In this document: piece after piece, positions 23,309-33,705 of the stretch
Numbering within the stretch: position 1 is the first letter of the stretch
Layout: each line of letters opens with the position of its first letter
Source: Stenocarpella maydis
Taxonomy: Eukaryota > Ascomycota > Sordariomycetes > Diaporthales > Diaporthaceae
Reading direction: 5' to 3'
Assembly: GCA_002270565.1 (NCBI GenBank)
Contig: NQMI01000111.1
Coordinates: 29,039 to 93,038, forward strand
Length of the DNA: 64,000 nt
Made by a program: the position numbers and the translations under genes
The notes under the pieces: model-generated
The model's database searches: none
What the model was told of the DNA's origin: nothing
What the model saw: only the letters and a program-made list of their open reading frames with translations

Positions 23309-24661
23309 TCAACCATTGTTGATCCAGTCCTGATCCTCCTCCCCGCCGTCCTCCCCGTCCGCCAGGCTCTGCTGCTGGTACATGGTCTCGTACACTCCTG
23401 GATAGTAATCATCCGGGCTTCCAAGCGGCAGGCCGTTGAATATACCGCTGCGCGGGTCATAGAGGTCGAAGTCGTATGGCCTGAGCATTTCTTGAAGGTT
23501 GAGGTTCGGGTCGCCTCCACCGGCGGCCAAGGGGGGCTGGGAGATGCCGGGGGGTGCGGGGCCCGGCTGGCTCTGAGGTAAACGCTCGCCCGTCTGTCCT
23601 TGCATGGGCTCCTCCTTGGAGGTCTTGACCCGCTTCGACGGTCGCTGGTCCGACTCCGTGTCCGGTGCCGTCCGAAGCGGCGGGCTTGGGACGGCAGCAG
23701 GCTGGCTGGCCGGCTGTGCGTCAGGCACGGGGCTCGTGGTCGCCGTCGAGGTACTGGCGGAGCCTGCCTTGGGGCCCTTGGCGCCGTCGAACTTGATCGA
23801 TGGATCCTTCTTCTTCATCTCGTTTGCGAACTTGATCTTCTGGCCTTTGCCAGAATTGATCTTCATGTTTTGTTTCTTCAGACGCAACTCCCCCTCCGGA
23901 TTGGAGGCGATGCGATTGACCCATTCATCGGAGTCAAACGCGCTGCGTACCAACAGCTTGCTCACCTGCTCGCGTTGTCTTGTGTCAGTTGACTGTTGGT
24001 TGTTCGCCACGAAGAGGACTAGTTATCCCAGAAATCAGGGTCTTACCTTGAGCGCGTTGGCGACGGCATTAAAACGCTCCGTGAAGCTGTCGTAGTTATC
24101 CAAGGATTTTCCGCGAACTGGGCGTTCAAGCTGCGCCCTACGCATTGCTCTCTGGAGACGAATGTTATTCACCGTTCAATAGGGACGTCTGTAGAATCCA
24201 GCGGTGGGGTGGCTGCTTACCATGAGCTTCCCGGCCACGATATTGACCTGAAAGGTCTTCTTTGACTTGACGAACTTGACGGCCATGCTGTCTCCTTCGC
24301 GCTGCAGGCTGGGCTGAGCACTGCCCGCCTGAGGGCCAACAACCTCGTGAACACCGACGGTGTTCTTGATGGCTTCGAACAGAATGCGACAGTGATCCAC
24401 GTAACTGTCGTCATCTCCCTCGGGGTATCCAGCGCAAGGGCTCTGGACCTGTCCATCGTCCGACAGGTGCTTAAGGGCTTCCTCCAATTCCTCATGCTCC
24501 TGCTCGTTCCTGAAATGTGGCACGAACTCGTCGCCCTCCTCCTGAAGGAAGGCCTTCGCCTGGGCAACACGAGCCACGCGGCGGGCTTTAATGGCATCAG
24601 AGACGGGAGGAATGTGGGAATTGTCCATTGCCTCAGCCCTGGAGGAGGTAGGAGTAGCCAT
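23309..24661 (-). CDS. Array paralogue 1: unrecognised family with RSAFDSDEW core
   Basis: Three exons (24661-24221, 24151-24047, 23965-23309; both introns phase 0) give 400 residues from MATPTSS. Exon 1 ends with a segment (MAVKFVKSKKTFQVNIVAG) that aligns to the matching ends in the two neighbouring genes. Exon 2 is a 35-codon exon ending DSFTERFNAVANALK. Exon 3 opens with LLVRSAFDSDEW..RIASNPEGE, then a Lys-rich stretch, a possible nuclear signal (PSKRVKTSKEE) and an acidic tail (DGEDGGEEDQDW). Intron branch sites (GAATAAC, CAACTGAC) and AG ends are clear. I do not recognise the family; a nuclear, largely helical protein is inferred. It is the shortest of the three tandem members and lies farthest downstream. 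Confidence 0.7.
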
Positions 24662-24838
24662 GGTTGACGCGGCTGAGGATTGTGTTGGGTAGCAGCCAAA
24701 CGACTAGTTAGGTTTGTGGTCAGCAGGGTGCCTGTCAAGAGGTAATGTTTACTTGATGTCAACGATCATTTGAGAGGATGCAATGATGCTGCTGCTTACC
24801 AGGGAAGACTGTTGAGGCCGAAGCATTGCGAGAATGAT

Positions 24839-24856
24839 GGGGGGGGGGGGGGGGGG
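24839..24856. repeat. G18 homopolymer
   Basis: Eighteen consecutive G in the upstream region of array paralogue 1 (C on its sense strand). It lies about 180 nt before the start codon and may be in the 5' leader. Its length may be uncertain for sequencing reasons. Confidence 0.85.
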
Positions 24857-24955
24857 AGCGCATGAAGCGCGTTCAAGGGCGATTTGAGGGAGATAATTGA
24901 TTTAAGGGGGGATTGGGAGAGTATTACTTACAGCTCCTTGATACCAGAGGATCCC

Positions 24956-25216
24956 TTTGAATGGAAAGGGATTGATGGTAGAAGTTTCTGCAATGCTTGG
25001 TTTGTTTGGGAGTTGAAGAAGCTGGGAGCAGATGCGCGTCTGCGTGTCTGCAGAGTCAGCTGAGAGAGGTTGCTGCAGAGTTGGCCGAGTCTCCTTGGAA
25101 TGAAATGGGATTGATGGTAGGATCTATCAATCTGGAAGCTGGAAATCTGGGATTCGAGGATTCTTGAATCCTGTAATGCTTGAATTGGTTTGGGAGTGGA
25201 AGAAGTTGGGAGATGG
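24956..25216. repeat. Diverged tandem duplication upstream of array paralogue 1
   Basis: Copy 1 (24956-25033) and copy 2 (25095-25216) share GGGATTGATGGTAG, then AATGCTTG, then GGTTTG(T)TTGGGAGT and GAAGAAG(C/T)TGGGAG in the same order. Copy 2 carries about 45 extra bases between the first two blocks. It lies 300-550 nt before the paralogue 1 start and may be a duplicated promoter or leader segment. Confidence 0.55.
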
Positions 25217-25934
25217 TCGCGGTCGAGAGTTGCTCAGGGTCGGTCGAGCATGGCTCCAAAGACAGAGGTAAGTTGTTGGGATTGATCCCCAGCGAATGGC
25301 ACAATCCCAAACACCGAAAAACGCTTTTACACAAGTAAACACGCAAGACTGTGCTCGGAGCCGCTACCTAGGTAACAATTCAGACGCTGAGGCCGGGCCT
25401 GTGGACAACAACAGCGAGCATTCGACTGACGCAAGCACAGTCTACCCATGGAGGACGCCTGGCTGTCGTCAAAGTTCTCACAAAGATCTCCTGATTGTCT
25501 AAGAACATATAGAGCAGATAATCTATGGGCTCGCGGCCCTCAAACCGAGCACATTGCTCGCATACCAAAACAGGGCACACTACCCTAAGAAGAGCGGATT
25601 GCTCACATACCAATTTCCTTGTTACGCAGGCCACATCGAACACCTACCCTTCCCATGCCAGCAGCCTCCATCCCACTTCGGACATATTCCATCAAGGTGC
25701 TGTGCTACCAATCTTGACACACCACTGTTACCATGATTATACACCACCTGCCAGGCCGACGAAGAGAGAACAAGGCAGGCCAATGAAGCCAGGTGCTTTC
25801 CTCCAAACCGAAGTTGGTCGGCCCCATCAAGGAAGCCCGAGTGTTAATTCCACTCAAATGTCTTCACCATAAGCTGAGGGCCGCGTTGCAAAGCCTGGGC
25901 AGAGGATTCCTGGCTCATCAACCACTGCCCGGGG

Positions 25935-28236
25935 TCAAATTTCCGCCGGGGGCCCGAGATTGACCACAATCGAGGTTGGGTCCTGCTGTGCGGGCTGTCC
26001 AATCTGTACATCCGAGTTTGACACCATTTCGTTTCCGTCGTACGCATCCTGATAGGTCTGCGAGTTGTCCTGGCCGTTGTCAATGTCGTTGTCCTGGCCA
26101 TTGACAATGTAGTTGTCCTGGTAGTTGTCCCGGTAATTGCCAATGTAGTTGTCCTGGCCACTGCCAATGTAGTTGTCCTGGCCATTGTCAATGTAGTTGT
26201 CTTGGTGGTTGCCATACGTGGGATTGAGGGGGCCAGGGGCATCGAGGACTTCGCGCAGAGTCGACCGGGAGTTCATCGCCTGGTTCATGAAACCTGCAGA
26301 GATTGGATCAGTCGGGCTGCCGGTGGAGGCGCCTCTCTAAGGCGCACCCAAAGCCTGGTTGCCGTAGGGAACCGTCCCGGCCTGCAAAATATTGCCGGGT
26401 GAAATTCGGTAGTTCGAAGGGTGCAGAGGAAGCGGGGACCCGCCTGGGGCTTGAGCGGCACCAGCGCGCTGCATCTGCTGCTGGCGCATCGACTCCTGGC
26501 TTCCACCCATGGCCGGGCCCGCTGGGGCCTCAGCCTGGTTGCCCTCGTGGGAGGCGCCGCGCTGCGCGTGGTTGTTGGTTCCAACCTGGAAAGGGCTGTT
26601 GGCTTCCGCCTCAGCTGTCATGCGCAAGACCCTCGCGATGCTCGGCCCCGCCTCTCCCTCCAGCCTTGGATGCTTGGTGACTCCACGCGAAGAAGTCGAC
26701 GGTCGCTTTGAAGGGCTAGGCGAAGAAGACGCCGCAGAGCCCGGGCTGGCGGTAGTGGTAATGTTGGCGGGGATACAACTGACCGCTGCCTTGAAGTCGA
26801 AGTTAGGGTCGTATCGCTTGATACTACCGATCTGAGATAACAGTTCGTTCTTCTTGTTGTTTCCACTCTCGTTGCGCTTCTTCCCATCAGACTCCCTCTC
26901 TGGAGCGGCGGCGACACGGTCCCTCCACTCATCCGAATCGAGTGCACTCCGGACGAGAAGCTCCTTGGCCTTGGTAGCGGTGTTAGTCTTCCTTCTTAGA
27001 GAATAATAATCAGGTGAATTGTATCACTTACCGTCAGCGCATTCACGATGGCTTCGTATCTTGCGTCGAAGGTGTTGTGCTTCTCGATCTTGAATCTAGG
27101 ATCGATCATCAGCTCACCCCGCTGTGCAGCATGAGCCTTAACCTAATGGGTGATTGTTAGCTCATGTCGACTCTCGCAGGGCTTTGGAGGGTGAATACCA
27201 GAATCAAGTATGCAATCAGCTGAACCCTGAGTGGGCTCTCTGACTTGATGCGCTTGATCGCCATCTTGCTGCCGGCAGACGAATCGCGAGTCGTCCAGCC
27301 CATGATGGCATCATACAAGCCATCCTTCTGGGCCTTCTGCTCATCCCAGCTCCCCGGAATGTCGCTTGCCAGTTCCGGCGTCGCCTTCAGGTTCTTTCGA
27401 ATGTAGGCCTCGTCAAATCCTCGAACATCCTCAAAGCTCTGAATGTGGTCTCCGAAGTCCGCTGCGTTCTGTTGCTGGAGGTTGCCGAGAATATGAATGT
27501 ACTTGTTGAGCCACGTCTGAGCATCATCTCCCTGCTTCTGCTCCAGTGCCTGCAGCTTCTGCAATGCCTGCTGCAATTGCTGATCCTTCTGCTCCAATTG
27601 CTGGTCCTTCTGCTTCACTTCCTGCTTGTACCACTGTAACTCCCGGTGCTTCTGCATCAATGCCTGGTGGTGCTGCTGCAATATCGGGTCGTTCTGTGTC
27701 TGCTGATGATACTGCGCAGGGTGCTGGTGCTGAGCAGGTTGCCTGGAAGCCATGCTCAAGTAAGACTGCATGCTCGTGGGCTGCATTGGCTGAATGTGCT
27801 GCATGGGCTGCGAATGGGTCGAAGGGTTGGGGGTTTGCAGGAGGGATTCGTTGCCACTGGGCGCCTGGGACTGGCGAAGAGTTTCCGGAGTGGAGTTATT
27901 TGGAACTCCTGCTGGCGGGTTCGACATCGTGGCACACAGGTGATTCTGGACGGAAGCCTGAGGGTGATGAGCCTGGGTATCACGGTGTACGTTGATTCCG
28001 GCACTGGTGTTTGATTGACCTGCTGATCCGCCCTGGCTGGCTGGCATCATGTCCATGAGGTTGTGAGCCACAGTGTACGAGCAGAAGAAGTTGTTTCCAA
28101 TGAAGCCAGAGTTGTGCAGACGATTGATAGGGTGGCCAGGAGGCGTAGCCAAAGCCATGAAATCACCGTTTGGAGTTGTGATGGGCTGTGAATTGTGTAG
28201 GGGCTCAGGTATCGCGTTGGCGATGTTAGGATTCAT
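25935..28236 (-). CDS. Array paralogue 2: Q-rich member with coiled coil and N-rich tail
   Basis: Four exons (28236-27199, 27142-27032, 26969-26348, 26293-25935) give 709 residues. Introns 1 and 2 are phase 0 at the same places as in the two neighbours; intron 3 (26347-26294, phase 1) removes an in-frame TAG. The N-terminal half is Gln/Asn/Met-rich with a coiled coil (KQKDQQLEQKDQQLQQALQ). Exon 1 ends MAIKRIKSESPLRVQLIAYLIL, exon 2 ends NTFDARYEAIVNALT, and exon 3 starts ELLVRSALDSDEWRDRVAA. A basic stretch (SPSKRPSTSSRG) may be a nuclear signal. Exon 4 encodes six imperfect DNYI.NGQ repeats. The ATG at 28236 is the first in frame, but upstream leader exons are possible. Function is unknown. 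Confidence 0.68.
26050..26206 (-). repeat. 24-nt coding tandem repeat (DNYIxNGQ)
   Basis: About six imperfect units with a 24-nt period encode Asp-Asn-Tyr-Ile-x-Asn-Gly-Gln-like octapeptides in the last exon of array paralogue 2. Units differ by point changes, and some are shortened (NYRDNYQ). Because the period is a multiple of three, copy number can change without breaking the frame. The composition is prion-like (N, Q, G, Y). Confidence 0.8.
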
Positions 28237-29914
28237 CAGGACGAGGCTGGCCAATCAAAGTCAGTCTCCAGAATGGACACTGGAGCAGCCCGTCGCTTGA
28301 TCGGTGCGAGGAGGGAAGATGCCAACGGATGCTCAAGGTGATCGTGGGGACAAGAAGGATGGCATAGATGGGAGAAGAGAGGGGGGGGGAGGAAGACGGA
28401 GAGACGGAAGATTGGGAGATGGCAAAATGGTGAGATGGGAGGTGGAGAGGTGGAAGATGGATTGAACGATGGAGGCACGCCGCACGGCTATGATCGTGCT
28501 TGAGCAAAACGGGATGAGTGATTGGGTGCGTGGTGACCCTCTGGCACAAACGACTATGGGTAGGCTGTGGTCTGACCAAGGAGCGTTGTGTGTAACTGGC
28601 ACGTTCTTGGGCGAGGAGGAGAGGATACTGCTCGATGAGGACGATGAGGATCGCGGAGGTACTTACTGCCCTTGATTGATGTCTTGAGAGTGTCCCAATG
28701 GTACTGTCAGAAGAGGTGTGTGTGTGTGTGGTGTGGGCAAATGCAACTAGGGACCAGTTCCTTTGCCAGAGAGATGGAGAGAGAAGGGGGAAGGGAGGAA
28801 GACAGAGGAAGTGGGCTTGAGGTCGAAGGTTTAAGTACTCGTGGCTGTCTGCGCTCTCAAGTGAAGTTACCAGATCGACGGGGTCGAGTTACCGTTTGTA
28901 TGATCGAGTTGCAATGATTTATAGAACTTGTTACTTGACGACAATAACTTTGAAGCCAAGTGAACATAGGTACCCAACATTAACAGCGGTGGGGCGATAA
29001 GAGTCATCTTCACTTGTATCTAAAGATTGTGCTGCGAAAAGGTCAGCATCAGTGCCGCAGTCTTCGACGCGTTTAGTATTGGGTCCTCCATGTCTATGCA
29101 TACTTAGGTACGAAAGCTGTAGAGAGGCATTGCGTAGGGGAGGACTGGCAGAGCATCACCATAGCCTCGAAACTACACACCAATGTTTACTTGTTAGCTA
29201 GTGGTAATGGGCGTCTGATTGCAAACTGATCCACCCAAAAATTCTATGGGGTAAAGTTACAGGACGGAACAGTCCTCACTGGACAAGTGATGTTCCGCAG
29301 AAAGATCCGACACCATCTCCAGGCTCATTCCACATGTATCTGTCCATGTGGTGAATAGGCATGCCGTGCGTATTTAGTGCAGAGACAGGCCTCACCTTGC
29401 CTACCGGTCTTGTAATGTTCCGAAAGTGCTGGCTCAGCGTATTTGATATCATCTCTTTTCACCTCTCCCCTGAATCCATATCGTTGGCCTGTGCGGTGGT
29501 GCGATACACGGTGAATTAGTTATGTCGACTTCAGCAAACTGGCTGCGTACTTAAGTAGGTACTTAAGTACCTAGGTTTCCAGATACGCGTCACCTACAAA
29601 GTGTTTACTCTTGGGCCAACGGGTCTTTACGTGTCTGATTCTGGCGTAACTCTTCTGTTGCCATCGTAAACATACCCAATACTTCACCCATCACGAAATA
29701 CAATAGCACTCGACGAGAATGAACAAGGGTTTCATCCTCGGGTTGTAGCACGCAGGGTGGTTCACATGGCAGGGGACCCGGGATGCTCAATCAGATAAAA
29801 GGTGACAACGTGGTTGTTGACTGGCCACAGTGTCTAGACTACACACACAGAAAATTCCTCCGGCGACCTGCCGAAAAAGAGCAAGGTATTCCATCTCACC
29901 ATCTCATACCACAC
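28237..29914. other. Spacer between array paralogues 2 and 3
   Basis: About 1.7 kb contains no supported gene. A minus-strand GTAAGT at about 28667 could be the donor of a leader intron of paralogue 2. A self-complementary run of TTAAG/GTACTTAAGTACC units lies at 29549-29576. Short purine-rich tracts are at about 28381-28395 and 28771-28810. Confidence 0.4.
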
Positions 29915-30150
29915 CTACGCAAATCGCCAAATCCAACTGGCGCGTTCGACGGAGGGGTCACCATCGACGCCCGCCTGACCGCCATCGCCCTCACCTTCGA
30001 GACCAGCGTGACCTTGGGAGTTGACCGGAGTCTCCAACGGAGCATATTGCTCCGGCTCCCAGTCCATCTGCTGGATCTGCTCATCGGTGTAAGAGACCTC
30101 AAAAAATGCCCTCCAGGCTGAGTCGTCCTCTCCCTCGGTTACAGACCGTC
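29915..30150 (-). CDS. Candidate alternative last exon of array paralogue 3
   Basis: This open stretch reads SVTEGEDDSAWRAFFEVSY then an acidic, Gly- and Pro-containing tail to a stop at 29915. It starts after a CTAG acceptor and stays in frame if paralogue 3 is spliced from 30238 (87-nt intron, phase 1). The sequence around the skipped stop (CGCCTTAG..AGGCG) resembles the same place in intron 3 of paralogue 2, which supports a shared ancestral intron. Without transcript data it stays tentative. Confidence 0.35.
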
Positions 30151-30217
30151 CTAGGCCCCCAACCTGGGGAAAACCCGTAGCACTAGTCTCTCCCTGCATG
30201 GTGGTGCCATCGCCTAC

Positions 30218-31626
30218 CTAAGGCGATTGCTGTCCACTGGGGAAGGGAATCGCGCCATCCATGGCATCTGGCATGGCTGCGGCCTGGGAGTCTTGCTGGT
30301 GGGGATATCCCTCCTGCTGATGGGTGTTCCCGAGCGACTGGGTGAATTCAAATGGGTGAATCCTGATAGTCTCGCGAGAAGCTCCGCTCTGGGAGAGGTT
30401 TCCAAGCCCTTGGGCGTAGGCAGACTGTCCGTGACCCGCAGGCTGCGGCTGGTTCTGCTGGTTCTGCTGGGCTTGCTCATAAGATTGTCCCTGGAGCTCC
30501 AACTCTGGGGCTCCAGGCGAAGGCATCGTTTCGGCGGTGGCAGCGCGTGGATCGTCAATGGGAGTCAGGGTGCCCAGGTCCTTTCTCTTCTTTCTTCCCT
30601 CCAAAATGTCTGCCAGCTTGACCTCGTTTCGCATATGGGTGTCCTTCTTGGTTCCCCTCTCGCCCTGAGGGTCTGCTGCTATCCGGTCAATCCACAAGGC
30701 TGACTCGAATGCGCTTCGGAGGATGCTCTTGTTGTGCTTCCATTTGTTTATGTTAGCCTACTACTTTGATATGCAGTCTTTACTTAGTAAAAGCTGCCAC
30801 TTTACCTTCAAAGCATCTTCCAGGTCCTCGAACCTGCGCGTGAAGCTATCGTACAGCGCATAGCTGTACTTCGTATCGAGCTCCATACAGCCCAACTGGG
30901 CATCTTCTAACGCGAACTGGACGGATTGTTAAAGAGGCAAAGTAGAGAGATGATCGGCTGCGGGAGAGCACTTACGACGAACCTCCACCCAAGCATCTCA
31001 ACTTGGAAGTCGCTCTTTGTCTTCGCGAGGCTGGCCCCCAAGCTGTCGGCGAGCTGAATGCGACCTCCCGTTGTCCGGATGAGCCGCGTAAGGGGGCTCT
31101 CGATGTCCTCGAGGTTCCTCATGGCGGCAACAAGACGTCCCACAAGTGCATGCCGAGTACCATCGTCCATGGGCACGTCGAGGGCGTTGTCAATTGGCGC
31201 CAGTCTCCTGTGCAGCCGTCTCTCGGCGTGGTCGCGACGCCAGAACTCCTCGGAGGTGTGTATGGACGGGACGAATGGTCCCGAGCCCTCCGGGGTCCGG
31301 CTCGATTCTTGGAGCCTCTTCGTCTCGGTCAGGTATTCAAGGGTGAGCTTAGGAACCATCGCCCTAGGAGCCCTCGGTGCAGCAACCAGTTTCACAGGAG
31401 CGGGACCAGTTTGGGAACGGCTGATGCTGTTCTGTGCGGCAACGGCATTGTTCGGGATGGAAGGGTAGGCTGAGGTTCGCGTGGTGGGTATCGGGCGAGG
31501 TGGAGGGCCGCCAGGAGGAGGATGGTTCGTCTGGGCCTGGCCGTTTGGATTCAGGTCGGCATAGGTAACCCACTCGGGCTCTCCATTCCCCGGAGTGTAA
31601 TTCGGGTTTCTCACCGGCGGAGCCAT
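30218..31626 (-). CDS. Array paralogue 3: P-rich member with RSAFESALW core
   Basis: Three exons (31626-30976, 30916-30806, 30736-30218) give 426 residues from the ATG at 31626, which has a better context than the in-frame ATG at 31656. Exon 1 is proline-rich, then helical, and ends SLAKTKSDFQVEMLGWRFV. Exon 2 (37 codons) ends YDSFTRRFEDLEDALK. Exon 3 starts HNKSILRSAFESALWIDRIAADPQGE, followed by a basic patch (EGRKKRKDLG) and a Gln-rich tail. The two phase-0 introns match those of paralogues 1 and 2. A phase-1 donor at A|GTGGAC (exon end 30238) joined to an acceptor at 30150 would instead add an exon 30150-29915 (498 residues). That mirrors the phase-1 terminal intron of paralogue 2, but its branch site is weak. 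Function is unknown. Confidence 0.65.
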
Positions 31627-33705
31627 TGTGGTACAACTGAGTTGCAGCAAGGCCATCTGTCAGCGGGGGGCCAGTTGAATCAAGGCCAAAGAAGAGGTAG
31701 CTATGATTCCAGAATAAGGAATTGAGGGCAGACATTCAGGCCAAGGTTGTTTGACCATGTGTTGGGGGAATGGGTTGCCAATGCTGATGCTCTGTATAGT
31801 TATAGGACCCTGGGGACCACCATGGTTGCCGTAGCTATGTATGATAGAGAGGGGCTCGTGATTAATTGGTCGCAGGAGGGGCAGATGAAGGCAGTTGGAA
31901 GGTAGGTGGGTGCTGAATCAAGGGGAAGTGGACAAAAGAAGACTTACGATGGGTTTGCAGAGTACTTAAGATGGTAGTGAATCGATGGAGAAGATTAGTT
32001 ATGGAGTGCTGATGGCCATCGGAGAACAAATTGCAATCGTAGGTTTGTTTGGAAGAAAGGCAAGAGTTGACGGTGGGCAACCTCCAGCTTGTGTCGAAGT
32101 ATTTGTAGCCGCTATGGGCCCATGATACACAACACAGTCTGCATTTCACGTGTTCTGACAGACGCTAGCGTCCAAAGACCAAACAAATGAATGGGAAAAT
32201 TCACCCACAACTAATTTGACAGGAACTAGCGCCTTGCTGGAATTGCATTCACTCAATAGGTGTGGGGAGATTCAAGGTGTGTCCTCCAGAGAGAAGCTCC
32301 ACTAAGACAACGAGGGCAGTATAGCGAGCCCTGCCCAGGCAGCTGTTGAGTCGGGGCTTTGTAAACCTCCCACGTCCATCATCTGCAACCAGCCTCAAAC
32401 TCCATCTGAGCTCGTCGTCTGGCGGCTGCTTGTTTCTGTCTTCGCCCGGTCCCGTCCAGCCTGCGTCCTCTCCCCGTCCCAAAGAGCCATCAAAAAGAAG
32501 ACAAGTCTCTGCTGATATGGATCTAGATGGAGGTCCTCATTTGAGGCAGCTGCAATAAACCTCCACGAGATAGCAACTATTGGGGGTATTGTCTACCAAA
32601 TGCTGCAATCAAAGGCCCAACCCAAGTTCTATAGTTTGTCAGATTGGGCACCAGTTGACATATCTGTTAGAGACTCGAGGACAAACAATCCATATCAGGC
32701 CGATCGCTCATCTAGATAGACCCTGACGATTCCGACAAGTACACTTCCCGGGCTTCTGCTGGAAAGACAATTGTTTACCTCTGCCCAAACTGTATCGTCT
32801 CCCTGCAATAACAAGAATCATCTGACGGAGGGACAACAGAAGTACGATGTTTGAATATCGAAAAGCTCCTCGTAGCATCGACTGATTGGGCTGCTGCCGT
32901 CAAAGCCAATGGACTGGTCTGGCTGCCCCTGCTGTTGCGCGTGGTAGATGCTGCGACCGACGCGCTTATAACGTGACTCGGCGTTGAGACACGCCCCAGA
33001 CATCTGGCTTTTGGCTACGACCTATCGCCTTGGTGGATTGAAGATCATATACGAATGGGTCCTCAGGAAAGAGTCAAGTATCTGCGTCGTCTCGCTCGGG
33101 CCGAGAGGCTCAAGCTGGGCCCCGGTCCGCCTTCGGCTTGGGCCGATGCGACTCGAGCAGCAGCCCTTGGAGAATTGACAAAACGGCTTATCAAGTCTGA
33201 GTAGGATGCTATAGATGGCCACTTGAGGTTTAGAAGACATGGAGCCAAGCAGTCGAGCCACTCAGCTCTGCAGAAGTTGAGTCTCAAGCTTAGGTATTTG
33301 ACTAACAAGCACCCGCAATCTACGACTCAACAACGGCCGCAACCCCGTCTCATAAAAAGAAAACTCATACTATTGCACAGATGCCAGGATCGGCAAGATA
33401 TACAATGAATAAAAGTTTCTACACTAGAACATTTGGCAAGGGCTCGTCATGTACGCCGAGTCACCCCTGCCGGGGCAGCCCCTTGCAGGGCCCCTGGACG
33501 CCCTGGTCCGACACAGACGGTTTCACCAGGCTCGCTTCGACAGAGCTGGCCCTGAGCGCCCGGCTCCTTAAGAAAAACACCTGGATCTCTTTCTTGGCCC
33601 CAAGCCATCTCGTCCCGTCACCTTTCTTGGCCTCGCGTTACTGCGGCAAGGTCTCTCTTCTCATTCGGCTGCTCGTTGAACGACAGCCCAGCCAGGCCAT
33701 CAATC
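31627..33705. other. Intergenic region between array paralogue 3 and the fucosyltransferase-like gene
   Basis: These 2.1 kb lie between divergently transcribed genes and should carry both promoters. I see no motif-bearing frame, tRNA box or strong repeat. Confidence 0.4.

Larger units (their letters stand above)
24662..25934. other. Spacer between array paralogues 1 and 2, with duplicated segment
   Basis: This 1.3 kb presumably holds the promoter of paralogue 1. It has an 18-base G run (24839-24856), minus-strand GTAAG donor-like sites near 24800 and 24925 that may mark leader introns, and two related segments at 24956-25033 and 25095-25216. A TACCTAGGTA palindrome is at 25365. No coding frame is supported. 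Confidence 0.45.
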
